NCBI RefSeq assembly: GCF_932526225.1 | Contig: NC_064037.1 | Coordinates: 7,918,203 to 7,982,202, forward strand | Source: Nematostella vectensis | Lineage: Eukaryota > Cnidaria > Anthozoa > Actiniaria > Edwardsiidae | Reading direction: 5' to 3' | Length of the DNA: 64,000 bases | In this document: positions 13,201-22,801 of the stretch, in pieces | Layout: every line of letters starts with the position of its first letter | Position numbering within the stretch: position 1 is the stretch's first letter | Notes under the pieces: generated by a model | The model's input: only the letters and a program-made list of their open reading frames with translations | What the model was told of the DNA's origin: nothing | The model's database searches: none | Position numbers and translations under genes: made by a program

Positions 13201-16200
13201 TGTTAGTATATACCATGGGCGTGCCAGTATATACCACGGGTGTGTCAGTATATACCATTCTAAAAATAGTTAACGGATCATGGATCATCTCTATGAGCCT
13301 CCTTTACATTCTACTCTACGTAAAATTCCTAGATAAGCTAAGAGTGGTCACCCGCCCAAGCGGTCCTAGCCGCACAATGTAAAACCAGTATTTTTCAGGC
13401 CAAGTAACCTTATGGAATCACATCAATTTTTCCTGCTTCCTTGGCCTTTCAAGATTCATCACCACATTTGACCCTGAACGTCTTTGCACGTGAACAACCC
13501 TGGTACCTACTTGCACATGTTACGATCCTCCAACCCTAACTAACAATATTAAAAAACGTGGCCAAGCCGGTCAAAGTAATATTTTATAGATGTTTGGGCA
13601 TCCCTTCTAATATTTTTAGGAAGAGTCTAAGGATTTCTGCGCAAAATTTGATGGTTTTATCACCCTTGTCACGAGCCCAAATTTTGCACTTAGCGACCTG
13701 ACTAATGTTTCTTCTTGGTGGTGATGGTAGCATGCATTGCATAAACAAATAAAGATCAATAATCAATACCCACTAGACTATGTTTTATACTGTTTCCACT
13801 AGCTAATGATAGAAGCAGTTAACTGTTTATTCAGTTTTTTAGTCTAAATGAAGCCTATTACTTTAATTTTCTTCTTCGCTCAGAAACGTTTTGGGGTGCT
13901 GGAGCCATTTCTTTTGCAAGCTCGTTTCTTGAATCCACTTTTCAGAAAGATTTTTGATCAGAAAGGACATTTAAGAGTGTTTTGAACGGAGTTAATTAGA
14001 AGTATATAGAGGATCAGAATATTAACATTTAGACTTTCCTTTCTGATCTTCCACATACCTTGTCCCTGGCCGGGAGCTATTCCCGCATTGCTTGCTGGCG
14101 TTGTGCTAGCTACAGATTAACAGGTTACTGGTTATTATCAGGCATTCATGCAAGAAATCAATGAGTTAGCGATATCTCTGGGTCACCTCTTTGTTGTTTT
14201 CATTTCTGGTGTTTCACATACCTTGTCCCTGGCCGGGAGCTATTCCCGCATTGCTTGCTGGCGTTGTGTTAGCTACAGATTAACAGGTTACTGGTTATCA
14301 TCAGGCATTCATGCAAGAAATCAATGAGTTAGCGATATCTCTGTGTCACCTCTTTGGTGTTTTCATTTCTGATCTTCCACATACCTTGTCCCTGGCCGGG
14401 AGCTATTCCCACATTGCTTGCTGGCGTTGTGTTAGCTACAGATTAACAGGTTACTGGTTATCACCAGGCATTCATGCAAGAAATCAATAAATGACAGAGA
14501 CCTCTAGGATAAGAAAGATGAATTATTATTATATATTTCTTTCCCGATGTTACTAATCATACCTTGCCCCTGCCCGGGTGCGATTCCTCCAAAGCCGGCT
14601 GTAGAGTAATAAGGCATGCACATGCAGGGTAAATCATGCAAGGTTGTTCATGAGAGTATTATTTACACTACCAGACCCTACAGTATCAATAAATTGCATT
14701 ACTATAAGGTTTATTCGTGTCTTGCCAAAAGGTGTACAGCAATCTAAAAAAACCCTAACAGTATAGAGATATATGTACATACTTACATACTGACACTTAG
14801 ATAATTAACTACGATAATTAACCTATTTTTTCTATTTTATTAAGGATTCGACTTTTATGCATTTTGCTATCCGATGATGGTAACATCGAGTTCTGGTCGT
14901 ATCAAATTCGCACCTGTTGGCTTCTGGTAGCTCTTACCGGGTTGGGTTGATGGTGCTGTTGGCTTTCCTTGCGGGGCTAAAAATACATTGAGCATCTTTA
15001 TCATCATCATCTTTATCATCATCATTTTTATCACCATCATCATCTTTATCATCATCGTCTTTATCATCATCATCGTCTTTATCATCATCATCATCACCAT
15101 CACCATCATCATCATTATCAGTAGCACCAGTATTACTACCACAACTAATGTCATTATTACTACCACAACTAATGTATTCAATGAGGTTACCATAATCATT
15201 ATCATTACAACCATCATTACCATCATAATCATAATAACAATCGTCATCACCACTACCATCATTACCATAATATCATCATTATCATAATCAACACAACATC
15301 ACCAGCATCATTGCTATCATCATCATCATCATCACTATCATCATCTTCACCACAGGCATCACAGTCACCAGAGTATAGTCTCACCTGCTGTTCCTTGAGC
15401 TGAAGGGGAAAAGCAAATTCGTGGTTAATTGATCGCACTACCATATACTGTCATGTCATTTTTGTATCTCTGTCACCGTCACGCCATACCACGATCAAGG
15501 CACATCTATCAAGCCACAATAAAGGCACCACCATGTCACGCAATGATCAAGGCACAGTCATGTAATGCCACAATAAAGGCACCACCATGTCACGCAATGA
15601 TCAAGGCACAGTCATGTAATGCCACAATCAAGGCACCACCATGTCACGCAATGATCAAGGCACAGTCATGTAATGCCACAATCAAGGCACCGCCATGTCA
15701 CGCAATGATCAAGGCACAGTCATGTAATGCCACAATCAAGGCACCGCCATGTCACACCATAAACAGGCCATCGTCATGTCAAGTCATGACCAATGGCACG
15801 CAACTGTCACATCTCAACTTTATACTATGATAACGTTCACGTCACGTCAGTGTCAGGTCACGATAACGTCACTGCATGCAAGAAGGGTCAATTTCACGGT
15901 CATTCCGCCAATTTAACACAAATGGGCGTAAGTGTACTATACTAACATATATTGTAACCTCTACTCACGTATGCATAGTGTAATAGTACACGTCCTCGTC
16001 TCGTAACTTGGTCCTTGCGCGGTGCATGACGGTTGCTGGGTGGGAGGGGTCGAGCCCAGGCTATTGCACGTCCTGTTGCGGAACTGGACCGGGAGGTTTG
16101 CCGTGGGGACTGGTGATGATGAGCAGCTTTGTGGACAAGCTGACCACTGGGACCACTGGTTGTACGATGCGTCCATTTCAACCAACGTCTTGTTGTTCTC

Positions 16201-19077
16201 CATGAAACTAATAAATACATTTTGTATGAAAAAATTACCTTGTGTAACACGGGGGAATGGTAAGGCCTGCATGGTATTTTTTCAGAGTTTTATAGCCTGG
16301 CTCTCGACATTGGGGGGGGGTTTGAATCACTTGTCTTCGTGGATAAGGACGCTGAGCAGGATGTCACGTCTTCTTAACACGCTGCATTGAGCTGTATAGG
16401 GGGAGGACGTTATCGAAGAACCGCTTTGGACCTTGGCCAGTGGTACTACTTCAGTGACAGTGCTTAGACACTTAATCAAACTCATGCTTATAAACAGCGT
16501 AGATGGGGCTTGTATTTCTACAGATATATTGTCAGTTACATGTTGAAGCGCAGGCGAGCATATAGATCCTTGCGATATCTATATCGAATCGATATAGATT
16601 CTTGCGATATCTATATCGAATCGATATAGATTCTTGCGCTTTCGATATGCAACACATTGTTATGGGCTTCGGGTTGATGATTGATAAATTATTTGAAATG
16701 ATAAGTGCTAAAATGGATTGGAGTTACTTGCCTGTAAACCTCGTTACTCCAGACACCGCCCTCTCCGTTACCTGAGAGGAACAAAAAAAAACTAGTAAAA
16801 CGATAAGGCTTATTTTGATAAAAAAAAATGATAGAAAGAATGATTCGGTGTTATCTCGGCCAGAAGTCGTGGTGACTTCACCGGTGTACCCACCCTTGCA
16901 GGTGCTTGACGGGCCGTACTTCTTGTAATTCTCTTTGCTATTCCCACCAAAGCATTGGCCTCCGTTTTGGAGCGCGAACAATATAAATTTTTTATCCTTG
17001 GCAGCCTCTGCACACTTCATCAAGGCGTTGGGTCTGGCCTTGTAGTTCGACTCCTTCAAAAGCTTGTGCTTGCCTTCGAGTAAGGTTAGAGCTCTTTGCG
17101 TTTGGTCTTGCCAGCAGCCGATGCTCTTGAAGGCTGGGATGAAAGGAGTAATGGCAATTAGTGTTAAGCCCATCGCGGTGCTAAGGGAATGTTCATTATA
17201 ATCCCTGAGGGGAGAGGGGAGACTACCTCACCTAAAGGTATTAAACGTACATTCCCAAGCCATTAGAATACACACGATTACAGGGGGTCATTGTTTTAGA
17301 GAGAACTGTAGTTCCTTGTTTAGAAACTATGTTCAATCAATCCTTTGTTTATCTTTCTAGTTGAAAATAAACAGTCTTTTTTGCAGGAAAACAAAATAAC
17401 TATCCGCAAAGACATGACGGAAAACCATGGAAAATGCGCAATTCTAGATAGAGAATGGCCATCGGTTCCTTGTATTACGGACTGATTTCCAAAACACAAA
17501 TAAGGTGAGACCGAAATGCACATACCGAGATTTTAGCTTTTTATATATTTTTCCCCCGATCATCCTTGCGCTATCTAAGGGCTCAGGGCGAAAAGGTCAA
17601 ATTTCAATGACACTTAACAAAAAGTCACATCAATTTAAAAAAGTCGCATTTGGTAATTTATTTGCTGTTAACTACTAAGTACTTTAAATTTTCTGCCTTA
17701 TTAGATGTGAAATGGGCTTATTTGAAGCGTCATGTCATGCTTTCCGTCATGTCATCCGCAAATGAAGTATGATAAGTTATTAAGGATATTTGATTGAAGC
17801 TCTCTCAGTTACTCGTTTTAGTCAGCCGATGGAAATGGATTCTTTGCAGTGACCTGGTATTGTGGAGCAGTTCGAAATGGCAGACTTCTTCATGAAATTT
17901 GTTTGTCATGGCTCTCAAACGTTCTAGCTATAAGAACTTACATTTCCCTTTGATCTCGAATGTCTCGTTTCGATTCGGCTGGGCGTTTTCATCGCCTGCA
18001 TTATCCACAGCGCCTGTGGACGCTAGTGTCAGCGGAGAGCTCATGTCCGGCGAGCAGGGCGGAACCTCGCACGAGGCTCCCCCAAAAGATGACGTGTCGT
18101 AAGTCGTAGCGCTGGACACATACGCGGCTGGGTAGGCGGCGGGTGCTGCCGAATATGTTGCCGGGTAAGGCGCAGGGTAGGGGGAAGGGTACGGATAGGA
18201 AGTCGGGTAACTCGCCGGGTAACTCGCTGGATAACTCGCCGGGTAACTCGCTGGATAACTCGCGGGGTAACTCGCTGGGTAACTCGAAGGGTAACTCGCC
18301 AGGTAGGCAGAGTATTGGTACGGTGGCGGAGCAGCATATGAGGAGTACATGGACCTCGCCTGTGTCTGCTTGGTGACGGGTGGTAAGGGAATGTGGTAGT
18401 TGTATGGCTTGGCTGCTGTTTTTCCGCCACTGGTCACGTACATCTGTCCGGTTACATAATCAAAGCGTTTGGCTCCTTTCGAGTTGATCGCTGTAACGGA
18501 AGCAATTTGTTATTCAGACTGGTGAAAAGGATGCAGAGGAATATATCTTCTGTACACTGTAAGCGAGGACGGTTTTCTGCGCATTCTCAAGCATCATCTC
18601 CTTTTTGCGTGCTTTTATTTTAGTTTTATATATTATCTGATTTACTTTTTAAATAGTTGTTTTAAAACGGAGTACTTGCACATCCTATTATTACACTTAG
18701 ACGAAATAGGAAGATTTTTAAATCATTGAAATGTTTGTTGTGTCTAGTTGTGGACCAGACAAAACCTTTTTTTCAGATCAACGACAATAAGTTATTATTA
18801 TCATTATTATTATCATATCATATTTCTTATGTTATCGTCACTATAATCATCATCTTTTATTCCATGGGTGTGTGTTTTTACCTGGTACTAAATTCTTAGC
18901 TGTCGGTGTTTTAATTGCCGTCTTTTTGGCTGGAAAAGGTCTCTTGGAGGCCGCCCTCATGGCGAATGCCTTCTTGATAATCGCCTTATTCACATTTGGC
19001 GCGGTAACAACCGCTGACACGAGGTAGAGGGTGACCAGCATGCATAGCGCGAACTTGACCACGTGTCTCCTTCCCAT
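653..19077 (-). CDS. Large secreted mosaic protein: YPAS repeats, WSC-like, TSP1, S/T/P stalk, five vWA domains
   Basis: Reconstructed by joining splice sites whose phases agree. Exons in transcript order: 18882-19077, 17942-18490, 16882-17133, 16732-16771, 15969-16207, 15385-15399 (tentative), 14938-14976, 14563-14598, 14385-14435, 14222-14272, 14059-14109, 12979-13008, 11150-11188, 10716-10799, 9861-9899, 9170-9727, 6879-6908, 5751-5780, 4913-5470, 4247-4279, 3496-4053, 2831-2863, 2080-2637, 1423-1455, 653-1230. The sum is 4,680 nt, in frame, about 1,559 residues. Almost all introns are phase 1, typical of shuffled extracellular modules. No transmembrane segment was seen, so the product is probably a secreted matrix or mucus adhesion protein resembling cnidarian vWA/TSP1 proteins such as coadhesin. 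Domain calls are firm. That everything is one gene is inferred: exon 2 alone could end at the stop at 17928, giving two genes. Exon 25 also keeps a possible donor at 672/673, so the gene might continue beyond the window. Confidence 0.72.
2080..2637 (-). CDS. vWA domain 4 exon
   Basis: Near-identical to vWA 3, same 558-nt length and phase, MIDAS intact. Preceded by linker exon 2831-2863. Very few nucleotide differences separate it from copies 2 and 3, including at silent sites, implying recent duplication or gene conversion. Confidence 0.92.
3496..4053 (-). CDS. vWA domain 3 exon
   Basis: Almost identical in DNA and protein to vWA 2 and vWA 4, including the MIDAS motifs DGSGS, GTYAG and TDGIS. 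It is preceded by the 33-nt linker exon 4247-4279 (PPPTQTPTVK). The donor is AATG|GTATTG. Read-through beyond the donor reaches a stop after 11 residues, so the open frame seen by a naive translation overshoots the exon. Confidence 0.92.
4913..5470 (-). CDS. vWA domain 2 exon
   Basis: A 558-nt phase 1-1 exon encoding a vWA domain with intact MIDAS: DGSGS after VDVGFLL, Thr in GMGTYAG, Asp in VMTDGIS. Paired cysteines lie near the ends. It is the first (5'-most) member of the tandem array. Its upstream intron differs from that of the other copies immediately outside the acceptor at 5471, so the duplication boundary coincides with this exon edge. Short linker exons precede it at 6879-6908 (PAGSSPQPT) and 5751-5780 (APSGGTTPK). 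Confidence 0.93.
7051..7154. mobile_element. 88-bp foldback MITE with 8-bp direct repeats
   Basis: 7059-7146 is almost a perfect palindrome centred on GTAGCTAC near 7102. The left arm starts GCCTACGTGTAGCCGCTGAC and the right arm is its reverse complement. TTTAATAT occurs immediately outside on both sides (7051-7058 and 7147-7154), an 8-bp target duplication as made by hAT-type transposases. There is no coding capacity. It lies in an intron of the mosaic gene. Confidence 0.8.
7323..9005. repeat. 40-bp minisatellite, about 42 copies
   Basis: The unit is TATGACGAAGGCAATACCGC plus TATGTTCATGGCAAGATTAC. The two 20-bp halves share the frame TATG..(N)..GGCAA, so the array probably began as a 20-mer that doubled. 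Variants (TTCATGG, TTCGAGG, CTCGAGG, TCCGAGG) cluster in blocks, showing higher-order duplication. It fills the intron between vWA 1 and linker exon 6879-6908 and is not coding. Confidence 0.97.
9170..9727 (-). CDS. vWA domain 1 exon
   Basis: A single 558-nt phase 1-1 exon encoding a complete von Willebrand factor A fold. The MIDAS elements are visible: DSSGS after VVDLGFII, the Thr in GGGTKTGQAL, and the Asp in VLTDGAS. A Cys at the start (VCKAVVD) and one at the end (DMACKAK) probably form the usual disulfide closing the domain. It is clearly diverged from the four downstream vWA copies but has exactly the same exon length and phase. The donor is AAAG|GTAGTT at 9170/9169. Confidence 0.93.
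9861..15399 (-). CDS. Ser/Thr/Pro stalk encoded by about ten tiny phase-1 exons
   Basis: A run of 15-84 nt exons, each flanked by good AG and GT signals and each a multiple of three, links TSP1 to the first vWA. Examples: 14938-14976 (QGKPTAPSTQP), 14563-14598 (GFGGIAPGQGQ), three near-identical 51-nt exons at 14385-14435, 14222-14272 and 14059-14109 (NTTPASNVGIAPGQGQ, with one N-to-S change), 12979-13008 (STTPGPTTS), 11150-11188 (TATSSPTRSPSA), 10716-10799 (SPTA repeats) and 9861-9899 (SSSPAPTSPTPE). They would form a flexible, probably O-glycosylated stalk of adjustable length. The 15-nt exon at 15385-15399 (QGTA) is the least certain. Confidence 0.68.
10716..10799 (-). repeat. Coding minisatellite encoding SPTA repeats
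   Basis: A 15-bp-unit-like array (TGTTGGACTTGC on the plus strand) makes up most of this stalk exon and encodes about five SPTA tetrapeptides flanked by STSSPTA. Length variation changes the mucin-like stalk in frame. Confidence 0.8.
11358..11612. mobile_element. MITE with TTGCCATTTGCCATT-type terminal repeats
   Basis: The left end (GGGTTGTCCGTG then GGCAAATGGCGATTGGCAAA) and the right end (CCATTTGCCATTCGCCATTT then GCACTGACAAC) are imperfect inverted copies, about 50 bp long, of GTTGTCAGTG plus repeated GGCAAATGGC. The spacer has no ORF of note. A related end, GCCATTTGCACTGACAACA, recurs near 61,795, showing a dispersed family. Confidence 0.65.
11733..11866. repeat. Two tandem copies of a 63-bp unit
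   Basis: The segment starting AAAAAAGGTAAATCGTCCCC and ending ATGCCTATGA occurs twice in succession with a few substitutions. Intronic, non-coding. Confidence 0.85.
12140..12490. repeat. Degenerate 45-bp minisatellite, about 7-8 copies
   Basis: A loosely conserved unit of the type TGGGTATACACTTGTCAGTT then TCAACTTGTT and an ATCTGGTTCTTGC end repeats across this intron. It makes several overlapping open frames that are artefacts. Confidence 0.8.
13040..13260. repeat. 21-bp minisatellite, about 10 copies
   Basis: The unit CGTGTCAGTATATACCATGG(G/A) repeats with small changes. 21 bp is divisible by three, so both strands give spurious open frames (VYTDTPM-type and YHGRVSI-type). It sits in an intron next to stalk exon 12979-13008. 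Confidence 0.93.
14059..14435 (-). repeat. Triplicated 163-bp intron/exon unit (51-nt stalk exon)
   Basis: Three copies, spaced 163 bp, each contain the same 51-nt exon plus its acceptor-side intron. Each codes NTTPASNVGIAPGQGQ, except the last, which has S for the first N. Donors CAAG|GTATG and acceptors GTAG are kept in all three. Confidence 0.88.
14993..15350. repeat. ATC/ATT trinucleotide microsatellite
   Basis: Long stretches of ATC and TTATC/ACC triplets, producing poly-Met/Ile/Val or poly-Ile/Thr open frames on the two strands that are not genes. Intronic. Confidence 0.9.
15513..15766. repeat. 54-bp minisatellite, about 4.7 copies
   Basis: Unit: ACAATCAAGGCACCACCATG, then TCACGCAATGATCAAGGCAC, then AGTCATGTAATGCC. 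The length is divisible by three, so a repetitive 133-residue open frame appears on the plus strand. It lies inside an intron of the minus-strand gene and is probably not translated. Confidence 0.93.
15969..16207 (-). CDS. Thrombospondin type 1 repeat exon
   Basis: This exon encodes YNQWSQWSACPQSC, then FRNRTC, CTAQGP and YETRTCTITLC. That is the WSxWS tryptophan ladder and six-cysteine pattern of a TSP1 domain, slightly longer than usual because of a Pro/Ser insertion between the first cysteines. It begins after TTTATTAG at 16208 (phase 2) and ends C|GTGAGT at 15969 (phase 1), restoring phase 1 for all later exons. TSP1 repeats bind matrix and are often C-mannosylated on the WxxW tryptophans. 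Confidence 0.9.
16560..16640. repeat. Tandem palindromic 32-bp repeat (GATATC/ATCGAT)
   Basis: GATATCTATATCGAATCGAT then ATAGATTCTTGC is repeated twice and nearly palindromic. It could form a cruciform. Intronic. Confidence 0.75.
16732..17133 (-). CDS. WSC-like domain exons 3-4
   Basis: Exon 3 (16882-17133) follows a pyrimidine-rich CCCAG acceptor and encodes SIGCWQD, then MKCAEAA, FALQNGGQCFGG and STCKGGYTG. This Cys spacing and the GCW(x)D start are typical of WSC-related modules that accompany TSP1 and vWA domains in cnidarian extracellular proteins. Exon 4 (16732-16771) completes the domain with GNGEGGVWSNEVY. Its donor reads AG|GCAAGT, matching the rare GC-AG intron consensus, and only that donor (phase 2) fits the phase of the next acceptor at 16208. 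Carbohydrate binding is a family-level suggestion only. Confidence 0.75.
17928..19077 (-). CDS. N-terminal exons 1-2: signal peptide, basic segment and Tyr/Pro/Ser repeats
   Basis: Exon 1 (18882-19077) begins MGRRHVVKFALCMLVTLYLVSAVV, a good signal peptide, followed by a Lys/Arg/Ala-rich stretch with possible dibasic processing. It ends at CCAG|GTAAAA. Exon 2 starts at 18490 after a CAG acceptor and continues in frame. It contains a low-complexity block with about nine YPAS/YPSS-type tetrapeptides, then YPYPSPYPAPYPATY, then a Cys pair and an acidic/Asn tail. Two ends are possible: a strong phase-1 donor GTAAGT at 17941, which joins perfectly to the WSC-like exon at 17133 (my preferred model), or read-through to a stop at 17928, giving a stand-alone 252-residue protein. 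Tyr/Pro repeats suggest a cross-linkable or adhesive structural segment, but that role is inferred. Confidence 0.75.
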
Positions 19078-19139
19078 GTTTGTGGATTCCTGGAATTGTG
19101 AAAGAGCTCATCATAAATCCATGAATCGTTAAAAGGCTT

Positions 19140-19320
19140 CTAACGATGACTTGGTATAGAGCTAAGCCTTTTCAAATCCACGGGAACCCAGGGCGTGGAG
19201 GTCAACGATGCGGGGGGGCTCGCTCTTTCTCTTCTCTCCCGCCCCATCCCAGACCCCCTCTCCGCCGGCCTCGACGCCCTATGGTTTCCCGAGGATTTGA
19301 AAAGGTTTTAGCTCACAGGG
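19140..19320. mobile_element. Foldback MITE near the mosaic-gene start
   Basis: GCTAAGCCTTTTCAAATCC at the left and GGATTTGAAAAGGTTTTAGC at the right are inverted copies enclosing a GC-rich centre with a G-run. No protein is encoded. It lies about 70 bp upstream of the ATG at 19077, so it could supply promoter sequence. Confidence 0.65.
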
Positions 19321-19380
19321 ATTTTTGCCGAATTTGTTGCAGTGGTGCGGTGTTTGCACGGGCTTTAGGCTCATTATGAG

Positions 19381-19463
19381 CTTATAATAATAAAGCAGAC
19401 TCTGCCCTGAAGAAGTCTTATTAAAGACGAAAATTTGGCAGAGTCGATTTCCAGTTTTTGGAG

Positions 19464-19507
<44 letters not shown>

Positions 19508-22500
19508 CTCTATGATTATATTATATCTAATCATAGAGTATTATATATATATATAATACTCTATTATCTTACGCAGTCTCATTCAAATATTATTTACCAG
19601 TTATCGATATTTTTTTTATAATTTGTTCATTCGATTTTGTCTCCGCCTCTTTATGGTTGTTGTTTAAAAGATGCTGTTTGAGACTTAATATCTAAAGTGG
19701 GATTAAGAAAAGAAAATATATTGACAGAAAGACACTTTAAATTTTAGGCTAAAGACGACATTTTATTCAATAAAACACGCCTGGGTCACATGTGAAGAAA
19801 TCTCTGCTACTTTAATCGTCCGTGTAGCGTTTTATACCATTCTTTATATACCATACTTTCTTTCCGATTTAGACTAGATTTGTAACACTAATGTGTAACA
19901 ATTTTTAACACTGTATTTCCTTTTTGCTAAAAGTTGTTTTTAATAACAAATCTAAGGATAGAACGCTTATGATCCGGGATTACTCTATATTTCTGGTAGT
20001 GTCGACACTAGATTAACCCACAATTAACTAATTCCCGTCGAACGCCTATTTTGTACAAGCAAAAAAAAATAGTTTTTCCCCACGCGCTGTGATATTAAAC
20101 ATAAAAGCACAAATACGTTTGCTTTGTTGATCATAGTCAAAACAACAGTTTGTTTTGTTTTTAATAGTCTAAACATGGTGCTCCATGTTATAAACTTCTA
20201 TTGATAAAAGGGCACGAGTTCAATATCTGAGCAAGTTGTGTTTGGCGATAGGGCAAAGAGTTCATAAAGTCATCGCTTTCGAAGTGCATGTAGGTCAGAT
20301 TTTGTTTGTATTAAAACCGCCCCGTCAATACAATGTTCATACAATGCGATATGCGGGAAAACACATTATACTTTTCTTACTATTCTTTTCTTACCTTACT
20401 TTAAGTTTCAAATACAGTAACGAATTCAGTAGGTTTTCATATTTCCTTTCCTTAAACGCCCAGACAAATAAAGAATCGTATGACGATGTAAAGCAAATGA
20501 TTAAATATTTAGTAAAGACCTTGATTGATGTTGAGTGCCGGGGCTGGCACCTTCCATTGTCACCGGTAGCCGAAATGTGTCAATTTACTGAAGCTGAAAT
20601 TTGACAAGAAGCGCCAAGTTTCGTCGGAATAATAGGTTTGTTGCAGTCACATGCCATAGAAAAGTATGATTAATGGGGTGGTCTGTCACCCGCCTTAATC
20701 CGTCCCTACTCCCCTCCTGAATTTAAAACTTCCTCTTGATCCTTGCATTCTTTCCCCACCCCACAGTCTTAAAAACACACCCAAGAGTGACAAGAACAAT
20801 TCTTTTTTTAGAATTTCTAATCATTTCCTACAAAAGTATCAAATCGGCATGATAAAAAAATGTCTCAGTGGTTTATAAGCCAAAAGATCATGTTTTCTTG
20901 TTGCTTGTTTGTTTATTTGTGTGATGTTAAACTAATTTAAAAAGACATTTAGCCCCAGGGGACTATATTCTATTAGGCAGGTGGCCATGATCGCTTGGAA
21001 GGCTTTGCAACAGCCGTTGAATATTTAATATCAATACCCGCCCTGAACACCCGCCGTCTGTTTGCGGTACTTGAAAGATAAATTTTTCTGATAGGATCAT
21101 AATATCAATGTGATGGCTTGCATCTCCAATATTTCTTTATAATACTTAACTAATACTTCTTATTTTGCCCCCCTATTTTTTTGTACTTTTTTGTAATTAA
21201 TCCCATTTATCAATTTTGATTTTGAATTGTTTTCTTTGTGACTATCTGCCGAGGCGTGGTCGATATAGTTAGCTTACTTGTGGGTATTAGATAAACAATC
21301 AGCATATCCAATGTATTCGCATTAATCAGAGAATAAAATGATTTTTTCTATGGACACGCGAAAACATGAGTGTACTTATATCATTTATTGTCCAAGTTGC
21401 TTCTTTCATCTTATTTTACTTTTACGCATTTTGAAAATACAAAATATTTGTACGTAAAAGGGGATGGCAGTGGGTGGCTATTACCCAATAAACCAAGTTA
21501 TTATTATGGGATTGTGTTGAAGTCTTATTTACATTCTGATATCGAGATAGTCTTGTGTTTTGTTCATTATGTATCCGGCCTCCCGCTCTTTCACAGCGCA
21601 AGAACCACAAATGTACGTGGGCAATTTTATTTGTTTCACATGAGACGATCTACCCACCAGAACCCCTAAAGGTATCGACAATATGGAAAACAAATGTTTT
21701 CATTATGTTAAACATTAATTTTGGTTTTTATGAGATATTATATAAAAAATAAATAAAAGAGTCAAAAACATTTTAAGCAGTTAACAATTACAAATTATAA
21801 TGTCTGCCGAGAACAATCGCAATTTTAAAACTATTATATGGATAAGATCTAAACAGTAAAGAGTATTATAATAATGATGATTTTGTCGATGATATCCATG
21901 ATACAATAGATACAAAAGGTAGATGAAAATGATGAAGGTATCAATAATACTGGTTGTGACAAAAATGTAAGTGTTTGGTATTGTTGCCTTATTAGTTAAA
22001 TCCAATCAAGAGTATTAAAATTTTAGCCGTGATAACTTTAACTATTATAATGATGATTACGATGATGACATGTAAGTCATGATGATGATGTATTATGATA
22101 ATTACATGATAAATTAGTATAGTGTATTATGATAATGATGATGATGCTGATATGTAAGGTGATTATATTTTATAATACCACCATGATAATAATTATGATT
22201 ATAGTGGTAATGATAATTAAGATGATGATGACATGGAAAGTTAATACATGGTTTTAATACACTATAATATCATAATGATGACATAAAATGATGGTGTATT
22301 ATGATAAAGATGATTAACACGAAGACGAGCATTCATGAATAACAAGGAATGAAATATGAATGCCTGAACACTCTTAGAAATTTAATTAATCCAGCAGCGA
22401 TTTAGTGTTTGTATTCATGCTTTACTGGTGTCCCAATTTGTTGTGCAAAACAGGTACACTATATCGACCAATCTTGGCCTGTTTCTGTAATAACACACAC

Positions 22501-22801
22501 AGCACCCGCAACACAACAAGGGAAATACAAGGGAATGGCCAGCGTGTTTGGTGGACCTTAACAATTAGAAAAAGAAGCGAAGGGCTATATTAAGGTTCAT
22601 TTACCTTCAACATAGCCCAGGACTTCTTGCCGTTCGTCCTGTGTCTTAATAGCCTATAAGCGAATCCTCATACAACCTTACTTATTTAATTCAGATTTAA
22701 AAATATTTGGAAAAGATGATAAAGTAAACATTGCATGAGTTATAATCTTGCCCACGTACGTGCAACATGTCGCTCGTTCTTCTAGCCCTGACTGACCGAT
22801 T
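19381..22801. other. Intergenic, AT-rich, no gene recognised
   Basis: Contains TA dinucleotide hairpins at about 19,467-19,565 (GAGTATTATATATA and its complement, twice) and a GAT/TAA-rich, ATGATGATG microsatellite stretch at about 21,860-22,320. An open frame at 20,236-20,604 has one hydrophobic stretch but no recognisable homology, codon bias or splice support, so I do not call it. Confidence 0.6.

Noticed and set aside
13019..13382. Open frames with YTDTP or YHGRVS repeats
   Set aside because: 21-bp minisatellite, frame-neutral repeats on both strands, intronic.
14867..15287. Met/Val/Ile-rich and Ile/Thr-rich frames on both strands
   Set aside because: ATC trinucleotide microsatellite. 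Only the short exon 14938-14976 within the region has splice support.
15429..15830. 133-residue repetitive open frame on the plus strand
   Set aside because: By-product of a 54-bp minisatellite within an intron of the minus-strand gene. No start context, splice or homology support.
20236..20604. 122-residue frame with an internal hydrophobic stretch (from MRYAGKHIILFLLFF)
   Set aside because: AT-rich intergenic DNA, no homology recognised, no splice partners. One signal-like segment is not enough.
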